NCBI RefSeq assembly: GCF_036850765.1
Contig: NC_089490.1
Coordinates: 97,204,074 to 97,268,073, forward strand
Reading direction: 5' to 3'
Source of the DNA: Saccopteryx bilineata
Taxonomy: Eukaryota; Chordata; Mammalia; Chiroptera; Emballonuridae
Length of the DNA: 64,000 nucleotides
The notes under the pieces are model-generated. The model had not been told where the DNA came from. It ran no database searches and saw nothing but the letters and a program-made list of their open reading frames with translations. The position numbers were made by a program, and so were the translations under genes. Shown here one piece after another: positions 54,308 through 64,000 of this stretch (position 1 is the first letter of the stretch; each line of letters opens with the position of its first letter).

Positions 54308-54693
54308 TTTTTTTTTTATTCTTTTTTTTTTCTATTTTTCCGAAGTTGGAAACGGGGAGGCAGTCAGACAGACTCCCGCATGCGCCTGACTGGGATCCAC
54401 CCGGCACGCCCACCAGGGGGCGATGCTCTGCCTATCGGGGGCATCACTCTGTTGCAACCAGAGCCATTCTAGCGCCTAAGGCAGAGGCCGCAGAGCTATC
54501 CCCAGCGCCTGGGCCAACCTTGCTCCAATGGAGCCCTGGCTGCGGGAGGGGAAGAGAGAGACAGAGAGGAAGGAGAGGAGGAGGGGTGGAGAAGCAGATG
54601 GGCACCTCTCCTGTGTGCCCAGGCCGGGAATCGAACCTGGGACTCCTGCACGCCAGGCCGATGCTCTACCACTGAGCCAACCAGCCAGGGCCC
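54308..54693 (-). mobile_element. Full-length VES-like tRNA-derived SINE
   Basis: The minus strand starts GGCCCTGGCTGGTTGGCTCA and has a B box GGTTCGATTCC (plus GGAATCGAACC near 54627). The body is like that of the copy at 6617, and the poly-A tail is at the left. The duplications GTAGTACCAGCT (54296-54307) and GTGGTACCAGCT (54694-54705) differ at one base. Confidence 0.93.
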
Positions 54694-54844
54694 GTGGTAC
54701 CAGCTATTTTTAAACTCTTGGCTTGAACAACCTTTTTCAAAAATTTGGCAAGGTATTCTACATGCAAATCCAGAGATCCAAGTCCACTATTAGGCACTGG
54801 GAATCAAGCCAAATGGTATAGTGGAATTAAAGTTTTGACTCTGT

Positions 54845-55235
54845 GGTTCCCAATCTTTTGGGGTTCAAAGACCTCTTGAACACCCTACTTGAAGGCTATC
54901 TCTGGCCTCTTTCTAGAAAATGTATACATGTACACACATGGGTAATTTTTAAAATATTAAACATTGAACATAGTCCAGATGGAAGGATCCTTTGCTGGGA
55001 TCCTTATGAGGACAGATATGAGCCTGGATTGTGGGGACATCTGGAGCATTACTAAGAGAGACTAGAACAGCTAGAGTTATGGGGCTCCAGTTGGTTTAGA
55101 ACCAGTATGAAAACGTTTGAAAATTTTAACACCCAATATAGCTGTAAACAGGTACAGATTTGCAGGTATATATAAAATTTTGCATATAAGTACACGGGAT
55201 CTAGAGACCTCTTAGAAATTCATGGAAACCAAATA
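54845..55235 (+). mobile_element. Possible old DNA-transposon relic, interrupted
   Basis: GTGGTTCCCAATCTTTTGGG and AAAGACCTCTTGAACACCCT, then AAAATTTTGCATATAAGTAC and TAGAGACCTCTTAGAAATTC, resemble a Charlie-type MITE split by about 190 bp of other sequence. Weak. Confidence 0.4.
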
Positions 55236-55239
55236 AAGA

Positions 55240-56120
55240 AGCCTCATATTATCTGACTTTGTTTCTGAAAATAAAATGAAATAAAACCGCTTGATTATAT
55301 GATTTAGGTGTACACACTTTAATTTTTGAGGTTTTTTAATACAAAATGAATGAATAAGATTTGCCTACAATCGGAAGTTCCTTGAATGATGTCAAGTCTA
55401 TGGCCAATGACTTAATGAGGGACTGTACCTCTTATGCTACCTGATTGTGTAAAAAGTTCAAATGCTGCCTCCTCAAACCCTTCTATGAACTATCTAGGGT
55501 CAAAATAATTTGACATGGGGTTAACCATGCAGAATAGATTTCTAAAATGAGTCATGAACTGCCATGAATTAAAAACTTGTTTTGCAGTCATGGGAGTTAG
55601 AGGACAGCCGGTCACTCCCGGTTATAAAGTGACCTTTCCTGGGTTTAAATACTTTGTTGAATCACCCCTTTGGCCTCCATTACTCCAAGCAAAACAATTT
55701 CGGTTTCTTTCCCTTCTCCTCTTCAGTCCCATTTTCAGGCAGAAAGAGGCTAGCAGAGATCTGGGCTGGAATCTTGGAAAGGTTCCAACCAAAGTGAGTT
55801 GAGAGAAGGTTTTCTCTCCACAAATAGACAATCTTCCCTCATTTAGTGGTGAGCTATTCTCCACAGCTAGCTCTCATATAATCTCTTTTTCTCTCTCTCC
55901 CGTTGTTCAAGTTGCTTTTAAAATCCCACATCCACCACGAAACTAAGGTCCGAGTTACACAGCTCCACTTTATCCTACATGCATGGTGGCTCTGGAATGG
56001 GAGAAGTAATCCACGAAGCTTTCCAGACAAACTCAAAAAAGTTAAGGATTTCCCCTGCCTGTCCAACCTCAAAGCTTCCCAGTCTCCCATCTTCTTCAGG
56101 GTCAAAAATGCAGCTACCAT
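55240..56120. other. Non-coding DNA, nothing recognised
   Basis: No repeat or gene recognised. Confidence 0.4.
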
Positions 56121-56136
56121 ATGCTTCTTTTTTTTT

Positions 56137-56399
56137 ATATAAATTTTTATTAATGTTAATGGGATGACATTAATAATTCAGGGTACATATATTCAAAGAA
56201 AACATGTCTAGGTTATCTTGTCATTAAATTATGTTGCATACCCCTCACCCAGAGTCAGATTGTCCTCCGTCACCCTCTGTCTAGTTTTCTCTGTGCCCCT
56301 CCCCCTCCCCTTAACTCTCTCCCTCCCTCCCTCCTGTGTCCTCCCTCCCCCCACCCCTGGTAACCACCACTCTCTTGTCCATGTCTCTTAGTCTCGTTT
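56137..56399 (-). other. L1 3' UTR with G-rich polypurine tract
   Basis: On the L1 sense strand, positions about 56290-56362 are strongly G-rich (plus strand CCCCTCCCCCTCCCC and CCTCCCTCCCCCCACCCC). L1 3' UTRs commonly carry such G-quadruplex-prone tracts. Confidence 0.85.
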
Positions 56400-59300
56400 T
56401 TATGTTCCACCAATGTATGGAATCATGTAGTTCTTGTTTTTTTCTGATTTACTTATTTCACTCCGTATAATGTTATCAAGATCCCACCATTTTGCTGTAA
56501 ATGATCTGATGTCATCATTTCTTATGGCTGAGTAGTATTCCATAGTGTATATGTGCCACATCTTCTTTATCCAGTCTTCTATTGAAGGGCTTTTTGGTTG
56601 TTTCCATGTCTTGGCCACTGTGAACAGTGCTGCAATGAACATGGGGCTACATGTGTCTTTATGTATCAATGATTCTGAGGTTTTGGGGTATATACCCAGT
56701 AGAGGGATTGCTGGGTCATAAGGTAGTTCTATTTTCAGTTTTTTGAGGAACCACCATACTTCCCTCCATAATGGTTGTACTACTTTACATTCCCACCAAC
56801 AGTGTATGAGGGTTCCTTTTTCTTCACAGCCTCTCCAACATTTGCTATTACCCGTCTTGTTGATAATAGCTAATCTAACAGGGGTGAGGTGGTATCTCAT
56901 TGCCGTTTTGATTTGCATTTCTCTAATAACTAATGAAGCTGAGCATCTTTTCTTATATCTGTTGGCCATTTGTATTTCTTCCTGGGAGAAGTGTCTGTTC
57001 ATGTCCTCTTCCCATTTTTTTATTGGATTGTTTGTTTGTTTGTTGTTGAGTTTTATGAGTTCTTTGTAAATTTTGGATATTAGGCCCTTATCTGAGCTTT
57101 TGTTTGAAAATATCAGTTCCCATTTAGTTGGCTATCTGTTTATTTTGATATCAGTTTCTCTTGCTGAGCAAAAACTTTTTATTCTGATGTAGTCCCATTC
57201 ATTTATCTTTGCCTTCACTTCTCTTGCCATTGGAGTCAAGTTCATAAAATGTTCTTTAAAACCCAGGTCCATGAGTTGAGTACCTATGTCTTCTTCTATG
57301 TACTTTATTGTTTCAGATCTTATATTTAGGTCTTTGATCCATTTTGAATTAATTTTAGTACACGGGGACAGGCTGTAGTCGAGTTTCATTCTTTTGCATG
57401 TGGCTTTCCAGTTTTCCCAACACCATTTGTTGAAGAGGCTTTCTTTTCTCCATTTTGTGTTGTTGGCCCCCTTATCAAAGATTATTTGACCATATATATG
57501 TGGTTTTATTTCTGGGCTTTCTATTCTGTTCCATTGGTCTGAGTGTCTATTTTTCTGCCAATACCATACAGTTTTGATTATTGTGGCCCTATAATATAGT
57601 TTAAAGTCAGGTATTGTAATGCCCCCAGCTTCATTCTTTTTCCTTAGGATTGCTTTGGCTATTCGGGGTTTTTTATAGTTCCATATAAATCTGATGATTT
57701 TTTGTTCCATTTCTTTAAAAAATGTCATAGGAATTTTGATGGGAATTGCATTAAATTTATATATTACTTTGGGTAATATGGCCATTTTAATTATATTTAT
57801 TCTTCCTATCCAAGAACAAGGAATATTTTTCCATCTCATTGTGTCTTTTTCTATTTCTCTTAGCAATGCCTTGTAGTTTTCATTATATAGGTCCTTTACA
57901 TTCTTTGTTATGTTTATTCCTAGGTATTTTTGTTGTTGTTGTTGCAATCGTAAAGGGGATTATTTTTTTGAGTTTGTTTTCTAATATTTCATTGTTGGCA
58001 TATAGAAAGGCTATGAACTTTTGTATGTTGATTTTGTATCCTGCGACCTTACTGTATTGGTTTATTGTTTCTAGTAATCTTTTTGTGGAGTCCTTTGGGT
58101 TTTTGATGTATAGGATCATATCATCAGCAAAAAGTGATACCTTTACTTCTTCTTTTCCAATATGGATGCCTTTTATTTCTTTGTCTTGTCTGATTGCTCT
58201 GGCCAGAACTTCTAGCACCACGTTAAATAAGAGTGGAGAGAGTGGACAACCCTGTCGTGTTCCTGATTTAAGGTGGAAAGTCCTCAGTTTTACGCCATTT
58301 AATATGATGTTGGCTGATGGTTTATCATATATGGCCTTTATCATGTTGAGATATTTTCCTTCTATACCCATTTTGTTCAGAGTCTTAAACATAAAATTGT
58401 GTTGTATTTTATCAAAATCCTTTTCTGCGTCTATTGATAAGATCATGTGGTTTTTGTTCTTTGTTTTGTTGATATGGTGTATTACGTTAACCGTTTTACG
58501 TATGTTGAACCATCCTTGAGATTCTGGGATGAATCCCACTTGATCATGATGTATTATTTTTTTAATATGTTGTTGTATTCGGTTTCCAGTATTTTGTTTA
58601 GTATTTTAGCATCTGTATTCATTAGAGATATTGGTCTGTAGTTTTCTTTCTTTGTGCTATCCTTGCCTGGTTTTGGTATGAGGGTTATGTTGGCCTCATA
58701 AAATGTGTTTGGAAGTATTGCTTCTTCTTCAATTTTTTGGAAGACTTTGAGTAGAATAGGAACCAAGTCTTCTTTGAATGTTTGATAGAATTCACTAGTA
58801 TAACCGTCTGGGCCTGGACTTTTATTTTTGGGGAGGTTTTTAATAGTTTTTTCTATTTCCTCCCTGCTGATTGGTCTGTTTAGGCTTTCTGCCTCTCCAT
58901 GACTCAGTTTAGGAAGGTTGTATTGTTCTAGGAATTTATCCATTTCTTCTAGATTGTTGTATTTGGTGGCATATAGTTTTTCATAGTATTCTACAATAAT
59001 TCTTTGTATATCTATGATGTCTGCGGTGATCTCTCCTCTTTCATTTTGGATTTTATTTATTTGAGTCTTGTGTCTTTTTTCCTTGGTGAGTCTTGCCAAG
59101 GGTTTGTCGATTTTGTTGATCTTTTCAAAGAACCAGCTCCTTGTTTTATTGATTTTTTCTATAGTTTTTCTGTTCTCTATTTTGTTTATTTCTGCTCTGA
59201 TTTTTATTATCTCCTTTCTTCGGCTGGTTTTGGGTTGTCTTTGTTTTTCTTTTTCTAGCTCCTTAAGGTGCAAAGTTAAGTGGTTTACTTCAGCTCTCTC

Positions 59301-60227
59301 TTGTTTGTTCATATAGGCCTGAAGTGATATGAACTTTCCTCTTATTACTGCTTTTGCTGCATCCCAGAGATTCTGATATGTCATATTTTCATTTTCATTT
59401 GTCTGTATATATCTTTTGATCTCTGCGCTTATTTCTTCTTTGACCCATTCATTTTTTAGAAGTATGTTGTTTAGTTTCCACATTTTTGTGGGTTTTTCCC
59501 CCTCTTTTTTACAGTTGAATTCCAGTTTCAAGGCTTTATGATCAGAGAATATGCTTGGTACAATTTCAATTTTTCTAAATTTGCTGATATTGTCTTTGTG
59601 GCCCAACATATGGTCAATTCTTGAGAATGTTCCATGTACACTAGAGAAAAATGTATACTCTGTCGCTTTGGGATGAAGTGTCCTGTAGATGTCTATCATA
59701 TCCAGGTGTTCTAGTATTTTGTTTAAGGCCACTATATCTTTATTGATTCTCTGTTTGGATGACCGATCTAGAGCTGTCAGCGGTGTATTGAGGTGTCCAA
59801 GTATGATTGTATTTTTGTCAGTTTTTGTTTTAAGGTCAATAAGTAGCTGTCTTATATATTTTGGTGCTCCTTGGTTTGGTGCATATATATTAAGGATTGT
59901 TATGTCTTCTTGATTCAGTGTCCCCTTAATCATTATGAAATGACCATTTTTGTCTCTGAGTACTTTTTCTGTCTTGTAGTCAGCATTATCAGATATGAGT
60001 ATTGCTACACCTGCTTTTTTTTGGGTGTTGTTTGCTTGGAGTATTGTTTTCCAGCCTTTCACTTTGAATTTGTTTTTATCCTTGTTGCTTAGATGAGTTT
60101 CTTGTAGGCAGCATACAGTTGGATTTTCTTTTTTAATCCATTCTGCTACTGTGTGTCTTTTTATTGGTAAGTTTAATCCATTTACATTTAGTGTAATTAT
60201 TGACACTTGTGGGTTCCCTATTGCCAT
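56400..60227 (-). pseudogene. L1 ORF2 (endonuclease and reverse transcriptase), disrupted
   Basis: Encodes the roughly 1275-residue L1 enzyme that nicks DNA and copies its RNA. The endonuclease fills residues 1-239. N14, E43, Y115, N147, D205, D229 and H230 of the human numbering are all present at the same positions, but residue 145, normally Asp, is His (codon 59793-59795). The reverse transcriptase has motif [10 protein letters not shown] at about 58431-58405 and FADD at 58131-58120. The C-terminal zinc-knuckle-like C-x3-C-x7-H-x4-C lies near 56840-56787. Lesions: a 1-nt loss in an A run (58556-58562), a frameshift near 57920-57930, and a TAG stop at 57132-57134. The frame is otherwise open. 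Confidence 0.95.
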
Positions 60228-60554
60228 TTTATAAATTGCTTTCTGTTAGTTTTGTATCTTGTTTGATTCTTCTCTTTTGTTTTTCTATCATTTGTTTTTG
60301 TTGGTTTGTGTTCCATACTTCTTTCTTCTGTTGCTACCTTTTTTAAGTCAAGTGTTTTTGTGGTGGTTTTTTCAAGGGTGGTTACCATTAAGTAATGAAA
60401 AGGGTACCTACCATATTCATTGTAGTACCCTTTCTTATGAGTATTTCTGCGCTTCATCATCCTTTGCTACTGTTAATCTTCATCTTTTCTCCCCTTTTTT
60501 TTTCTTTTGTTGTCACCGTTTAAGTTTGGTTTTATTGTTTTCTTGGTGGAGCTG
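60228..60554 (-). other. L1 inter-ORF region
   Basis: About 330 bp between the ORF1 stop and the ORF2 ATG. It contains an 80-codon Lys/Thr-rich frame (60218-60460) that I take as chance. It is longer than the human inter-ORF spacer. Confidence 0.7.
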
Positions 60555-61519
60555 TTACTTGTGGTTTTGTTTTCTTTTGTTCTTTGAATCTGGTTGGAAA
60601 ACCCCCTTTAGTATTTCCTGGAGTGGGGGCTTTCTGATGATAAATTCTCTCATCTTTTCTGTATTTGTAAATTTTTTTATTTCTCCTTCGTACTTGAAGG
60701 ATAGCTTTGATGGGTATAGTATTCTTGGCTGAAAGTTTCTCTCTTTCAGGGCTTTGAATATTGGGGTCCATTCTCTTTTAGCTTGTAGAGTTTCTGCTGA
60801 GAAATCTGATGATAATCTAATAGGTCTTCCTTTATATGTTGTATTCTTCTTTTCCCTGGCTGCCTTGAGAATTTTTTCTTTGTCATTGGTTTGTGTCATC
60901 TTCATTATGATGTGCCTTGGAGTGGGTTTGTTGGGGTTAAGAAAACTCGGTGTTCTCTTTGCTTCTTGAATTTGAGGCTTTAGTTCTTTCACAGGCTTGG
61001 GAAGTTCTCGTCTATTATTTGTTTGAGTATATTCTCCATTCCATTTTCTTTCTCTTCTCCCTCTGATATACCTATTATTCTTATGTTATTCTTTCTGATG
61101 GAGTCAGACAATTCCTGTAGGGCTTTCTCGTTTTTTATTATTTTTGAGTCTCTTTCTTCTTCTCTCTGTTGTGCCTCAAGTTGCTTGCCTTCTATTTCAC
61201 TAATCCTATCTTCTATCTGGGCTGTTCTATTACCTAAGCTTGTTATCTCTTTTTTCAGTTCGTGAATTGAGTTTTTCATTTCTGTTTGATTTGTTTTTAT
61301 AGTTTTAATTTCCTTGGTAATATATTCTTTGTGATCGTTGAGTTGTTTTCTGATTTCCCTAAATTGCCTTTCTGTGTTTTCTTGTATATCTCTGAGTATT
61401 TTTAAGATTTCTATTTTAAATTTTCTGTCATTTGGCTCCAAGGCTTCCAATATGTTAAATCTTTTCTCCATAGATTTTTTCACATCTATTTGTGTTACCT
61501 CTCTATCTTTTGTATCCAT
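60555..61519 (-). pseudogene. L1 ORF1 (RNA-binding chaperone), one frameshift
   Basis: Encodes the trimeric RNA-binding protein of the L1 particle. The first piece (61519-60989) is a long coiled coil with heptads rich in Lys, Glu, Ile and Leu, followed by the start of the RRM (NIRIIGISEGEE). A 1-nt loss near 60990, where an AAG of the expected NFPKPVKEL reading has become AG, shifts the frame. The second piece (60992-60555) completes the RRM and C-terminal domain with TPRHIIMKM, KAAREKK, SAETLQAKREW and NFQPRILYPSKLSF. Together about 320 residues, near the usual ORF1 length. The start was chosen at the first ATG before the coiled coil. A longer N-terminus cannot be excluded. Confidence 0.92.
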
Positions 61520-64000
61520 AATATTCTATTTTCTTTTTCTTATTGGCATCTGAAGGTGGTCTTGTTGATATTTTTAATTAGAATTAATAAAGAATAAAAC
61601 GGGAAAATAAATAAATAAAAGAAAAAAAAGGAAAACACTCCACACACAAAAAAAGTAATAATTTATTATTTCTCCCTTTTTTCTTTCTTCTCCTCCCCTC
61701 CTCTCACCTCTTTAGGTAAATATTGTGATTACCTGTGAACTATATTATGCTAAATGGAACAAAAACTGCCTATAACGGAGGGCCTGATTTGGGGTGAAGA
61801 GTTCAAGGGGCAAAAAAGGGAGTAGGGACCTACTAAATGCAAAAAAAAAAGAAAGAAAAAAAAGGAGGATATCTTAGACAAGCATAAAATGATTTGCTTG
61901 TAAGTGATGGTCGACTAAGAGATATAATGAGAGGGATAAGAGGGAAACAGAAAAAAGGAGAGAAAAAATAATATTTAAAGAAGAAAAAAATAAAAATAAT
62001 AAGTAAAAATTTGTTGTATTAAGTGGAGCGAAGACTAAATACAATGGAGACTTTGGGTTGGGAGGAATGCTAGTGAGTTAAAAAGCAATGTAAAAAGTAC
62101 CCAAAATGCCACAAAAACAAACAAATAAAGGAAAACCAAGAACAAAAGCAGAAAAGAAAAATAAAAGAACAAATAACAAAAAAAACAAAAAATCTTGAGT
62201 CCCAAATTAAATAATTTGTTTGTGATTGAGGTTTGAATGGGAGGAAAAGTAAAAGGAGAAAAGAAGAAACGAATAGAAAGGAAAAAATAAGAAAAAGAGA
62301 GAAACGAAGGAAGAAAAAAAGGAAAGGGAAAAAAACAAAAAAAACAAAAAGAAAACAAAAGGGGAGAGAGTGAGAGTTAAGGGTTTTGGAGTGTAACCCT
62401 AAGGGAGAGTAAGGATGAAGAAAAGAAATAAAATGTAACACTCATGGGTAGTGTAGTTCAAGAAAAGGGTAGCATAAGATGGGCAGAGAATAAAAGGACC
62501 GAGGTGGAGGAAATACAAATAAAGGCAATAAGAAAGAAGAGAGAAACAACAACAACAAAGACTTAGTGGAACAAGTTATAAAGTCTGTGGATTTTTCTTG
62601 ATTTTGAGAGGTTAACTTCTTCCTTTTTCTTTTCTCTCCCTCTTCCTGGTCGGTGACTCTGTACCCCAGGTTCTGCCCCTGTGTCACGCTTAGGTAGGGA
62701 TTTGCAGTTGATGGGATTCTATGGCAATGTCATATAATTGGCTTTAGTCTCGCTGGTAGTCAAGGCTTGTTGGCGTTTGCAGAGTCCAACAATGAGAGAG
62801 AGTTTGCTTTCCTGGAGTCTCTCCCCTCGTCTCCCCTTCCTGAATTAGCAGCCTGGTGATCCAGCTATGAGGCTGCCACTGCTTCTGTCTGGGGAGTAAG
62901 AGGCTCAAAGAGCTGGGAAATCCCCACTCTATCCTCACTCAGCGCAAGGCTCTGGGTAAGGCTCTGGCAGTCAGAGCCTCCAGCGTAATGGGGTGGGGCT
63001 GGGAGTCAATTGTTGTCAAGGTGACTGTTCAGCGCCTACCATTCAGTTGGACCACTCAACCCAGGCTTTCCACACTTTGTAGCCTGTTTTGGCTGGAAAG
63101 AAGATGCACTATTCGCTGCTTGCTATATAGATCTTAATATCTGCCAAGTCCCTCTTGTTAGGTATATCCCTGAATATGGAGGCTCTGTCAATCAGAAGTT
63201 GCCCCCTCCCCTTTAGCGAAAGGCACTGAAAAATATTATGCCTCTTGTCTTGGATTGCTGAACTGGGAGAGATCTTATCAATTAGAGCCCCGTGGGTGCA
63301 CAGATTTCGTGGGTTAAGCTAATTTCAGTGATTGGATCCACAGCTGTGCTCCAGAAAGTATTTCAGGCTGCCTGCGCGCCCCTCCCCCAATGCTTGATTG
63401 TTAGCTCGAATGGCTGGGTGAGGTGCCCCGCCCACGGAGAGAATCTCCTGACTAGGAAAGACAGGTTTGGTGCCCCTCCCGGACTGCGGCACGGGGGGGC
63501 GCGCAGCTTCTCAGTGCACGCCGGTGGTGGCCGGGACTCCCTGGACCGGCTCGGGCTGTGCGCGGCTTCTCAGTGTGCGCCGGTGGTGGCTGGGACTCCC
63601 CGGACCGCGGCACGGTGCGCGCGCAGCTTCTCAGTGCACGCCGGTGATGGCCGGAACTCCCTGGACCGCAGCACGGGGTGAGCGCGCGGCTTCTCAGAGC
63701 ACGCCGGTGGTGGCCGGGACTCCCCGGACCTCCCCGGACCGCAGCTCCGGGTGCGCGCGGCTTCTCAGTGCAGGCCGGTAGCCGGGACTCCCGGACCGCG
63801 GCACGGGTCACGTGCGCGCAGCTTCTCAGTGCACACCGGTGGTGGCTGGGACTCCCCGGACCGCGGCGCGGACAGCTGCACGTGTGGGTTGACTCACCAC
63901 AGGCGTATTCCCTCCTCGGCAACAGTCCTTTCACTTTCAGTGTGTGTGTGGAACTCCGGGATGCTCCGAGGATAAATTTTTCTGTTTCTAGTTGATAAAT
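61520..64000 (-). promoter_or_regulatory. L1 5' UTR, promoter-bearing
   Basis: The region upstream of ORF1 on the minus strand, at least 2.48 kb. Three zones are visible. An A-rich zone (plus strand, about 61570-62580) is dominated by AAAGAAAA-type sequence. A mixed zone covers 62580-63470. A CpG-rich tandem array covers 63474-63880. Sequence to 64000 still looks like leader. L1 5' UTRs normally carry an internal Pol II promoter; its exact site is not identified here. Confidence 0.75.
63474..63880 (-). repeat. CpG-rich tandem array, about 60-bp units
   Basis: The phrase CTTCTCAGTG or a close variant recurs at 63507, 63566, 63627, 63690, 63761 and 63822, giving spacings of 59, 61, 63, 71 and 61 bp. 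Each unit also carries CCGGTGGTGGC, GGGACTCCC and GGACCGCGGCACGG variants. A partial unit precedes the first. The 71-bp unit is lengthened by a duplicated TCCCCGGACC. Confidence 0.95.

Larger units (their letters stand above)
56128..64000 (-). mobile_element. Nearly full-length L1 retrotransposon, runs off the right edge
   Basis: Minus strand. In order from its 5' side (right edge) it has a long 5' UTR (61520-64000 or beyond), ORF1 (60555-61519), an inter-ORF stretch, ORF2 (56400-60227), a 3' UTR (56137-56399) and a poly-A remnant (plus-strand T run 56128-56136). At least 7.87 kb. The open frames are long and broken by few lesions, so it is far younger than the L1M relics elsewhere in the window. 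The 5' end and hence a target duplication are not visible. Confidence 0.95.

Noticed and set aside
57839..60732. Long hydrophobic plus-strand frames within the L1
   Set aside because: They are antisense shadows of L1 ORF2 and ORF1. The codons on the minus strand match known L1 proteins.
63292..63995. Overlapping Gly/Arg/Pro/Ser-rich frames at the right edge
   Set aside because: Frames through the GC-rich tandem array of the L1 5' UTR, seen on both strands. No gene signature.

Overview
This window looks like nuclear DNA from a placental mammal, most likely a bat and probably a horseshoe-bat relative (Rhinolophoidea). The evidence is the repeat content. There are tRNA-derived SINEs that I recognise as VES-like and Rhin-1-like, several fairly young hAT DNA transposons with intact 8-bp target duplications, and a nearly full-length L1. 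Underneath lie the older MIR, L2, L1M and MER5-type relics shared by placental mammals. The order-level call is confident; the family-level call rests on remembered SINE types and needs a database search. I found no host protein-coding exon, no stand-alone tRNA or rRNA gene and no CRISPR array. The window is best read as intergenic or intronic. Layout, 1-20 kb: non-coding DNA carrying MIR and L1M relics, a hAT MITE (449-804), a purine/pyrimidine foldback (1098-1391), SINEs at 6617, 8598, 9734, 12680 and 18032, and an 84-bp x 4 minisatellite (13207-13542). Two internally deleted hAT copies lie in opposite orientation at 10831-12147 and 16238-17201. The first is interrupted by a second MITE (11377-11706), and the second shows the matching empty site. 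Both keep the 3' end of a transposase gene. Layout, 20-36 kb: a short ERVL-like LTR element on the minus strand (21173-22867) with 5-bp target duplications and a 5' LTR that has lost most of U3; several old L1 pieces; a Rhin-like SINE whose tail and target site were tandemly duplicated (26134-26596); an older L1 5' UTR fused directly to an ORF2 piece (28230-29665); and an ERV LTR (about 34866-35407) lying 40 bp upstream of an RPS24 processed pseudogene. Layout, 36-56 kb: sparse DNA with a perfect 30-bp-arm palindromic MITE (38881-38961), an old LTR (about 39020-39412), a 2447-bp hAT transposon with a broken transposase gene (42925-45371), a Tigger-like MITE (45807-46147), a third copy of the CAGGGG MITE (47641-48156), three more SINEs and several MIR relics. 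Layout, 56.1-64 kb: an L1 on the minus strand, running off the right edge, with 3' UTR, ORF2, ORF1 and a long 5' UTR that carries a CpG-rich tandem array of about 60-bp units. ORF2 has two frameshifts and one stop codon; ORF1 has one frameshift. The endonuclease residue equivalent to human D145 is His. Nothing here forms a working multi-gene system. The parts worth a second look are the Buster-like hAT insertions, with their nested and empty-site evidence, and the L1 promoter-like array.
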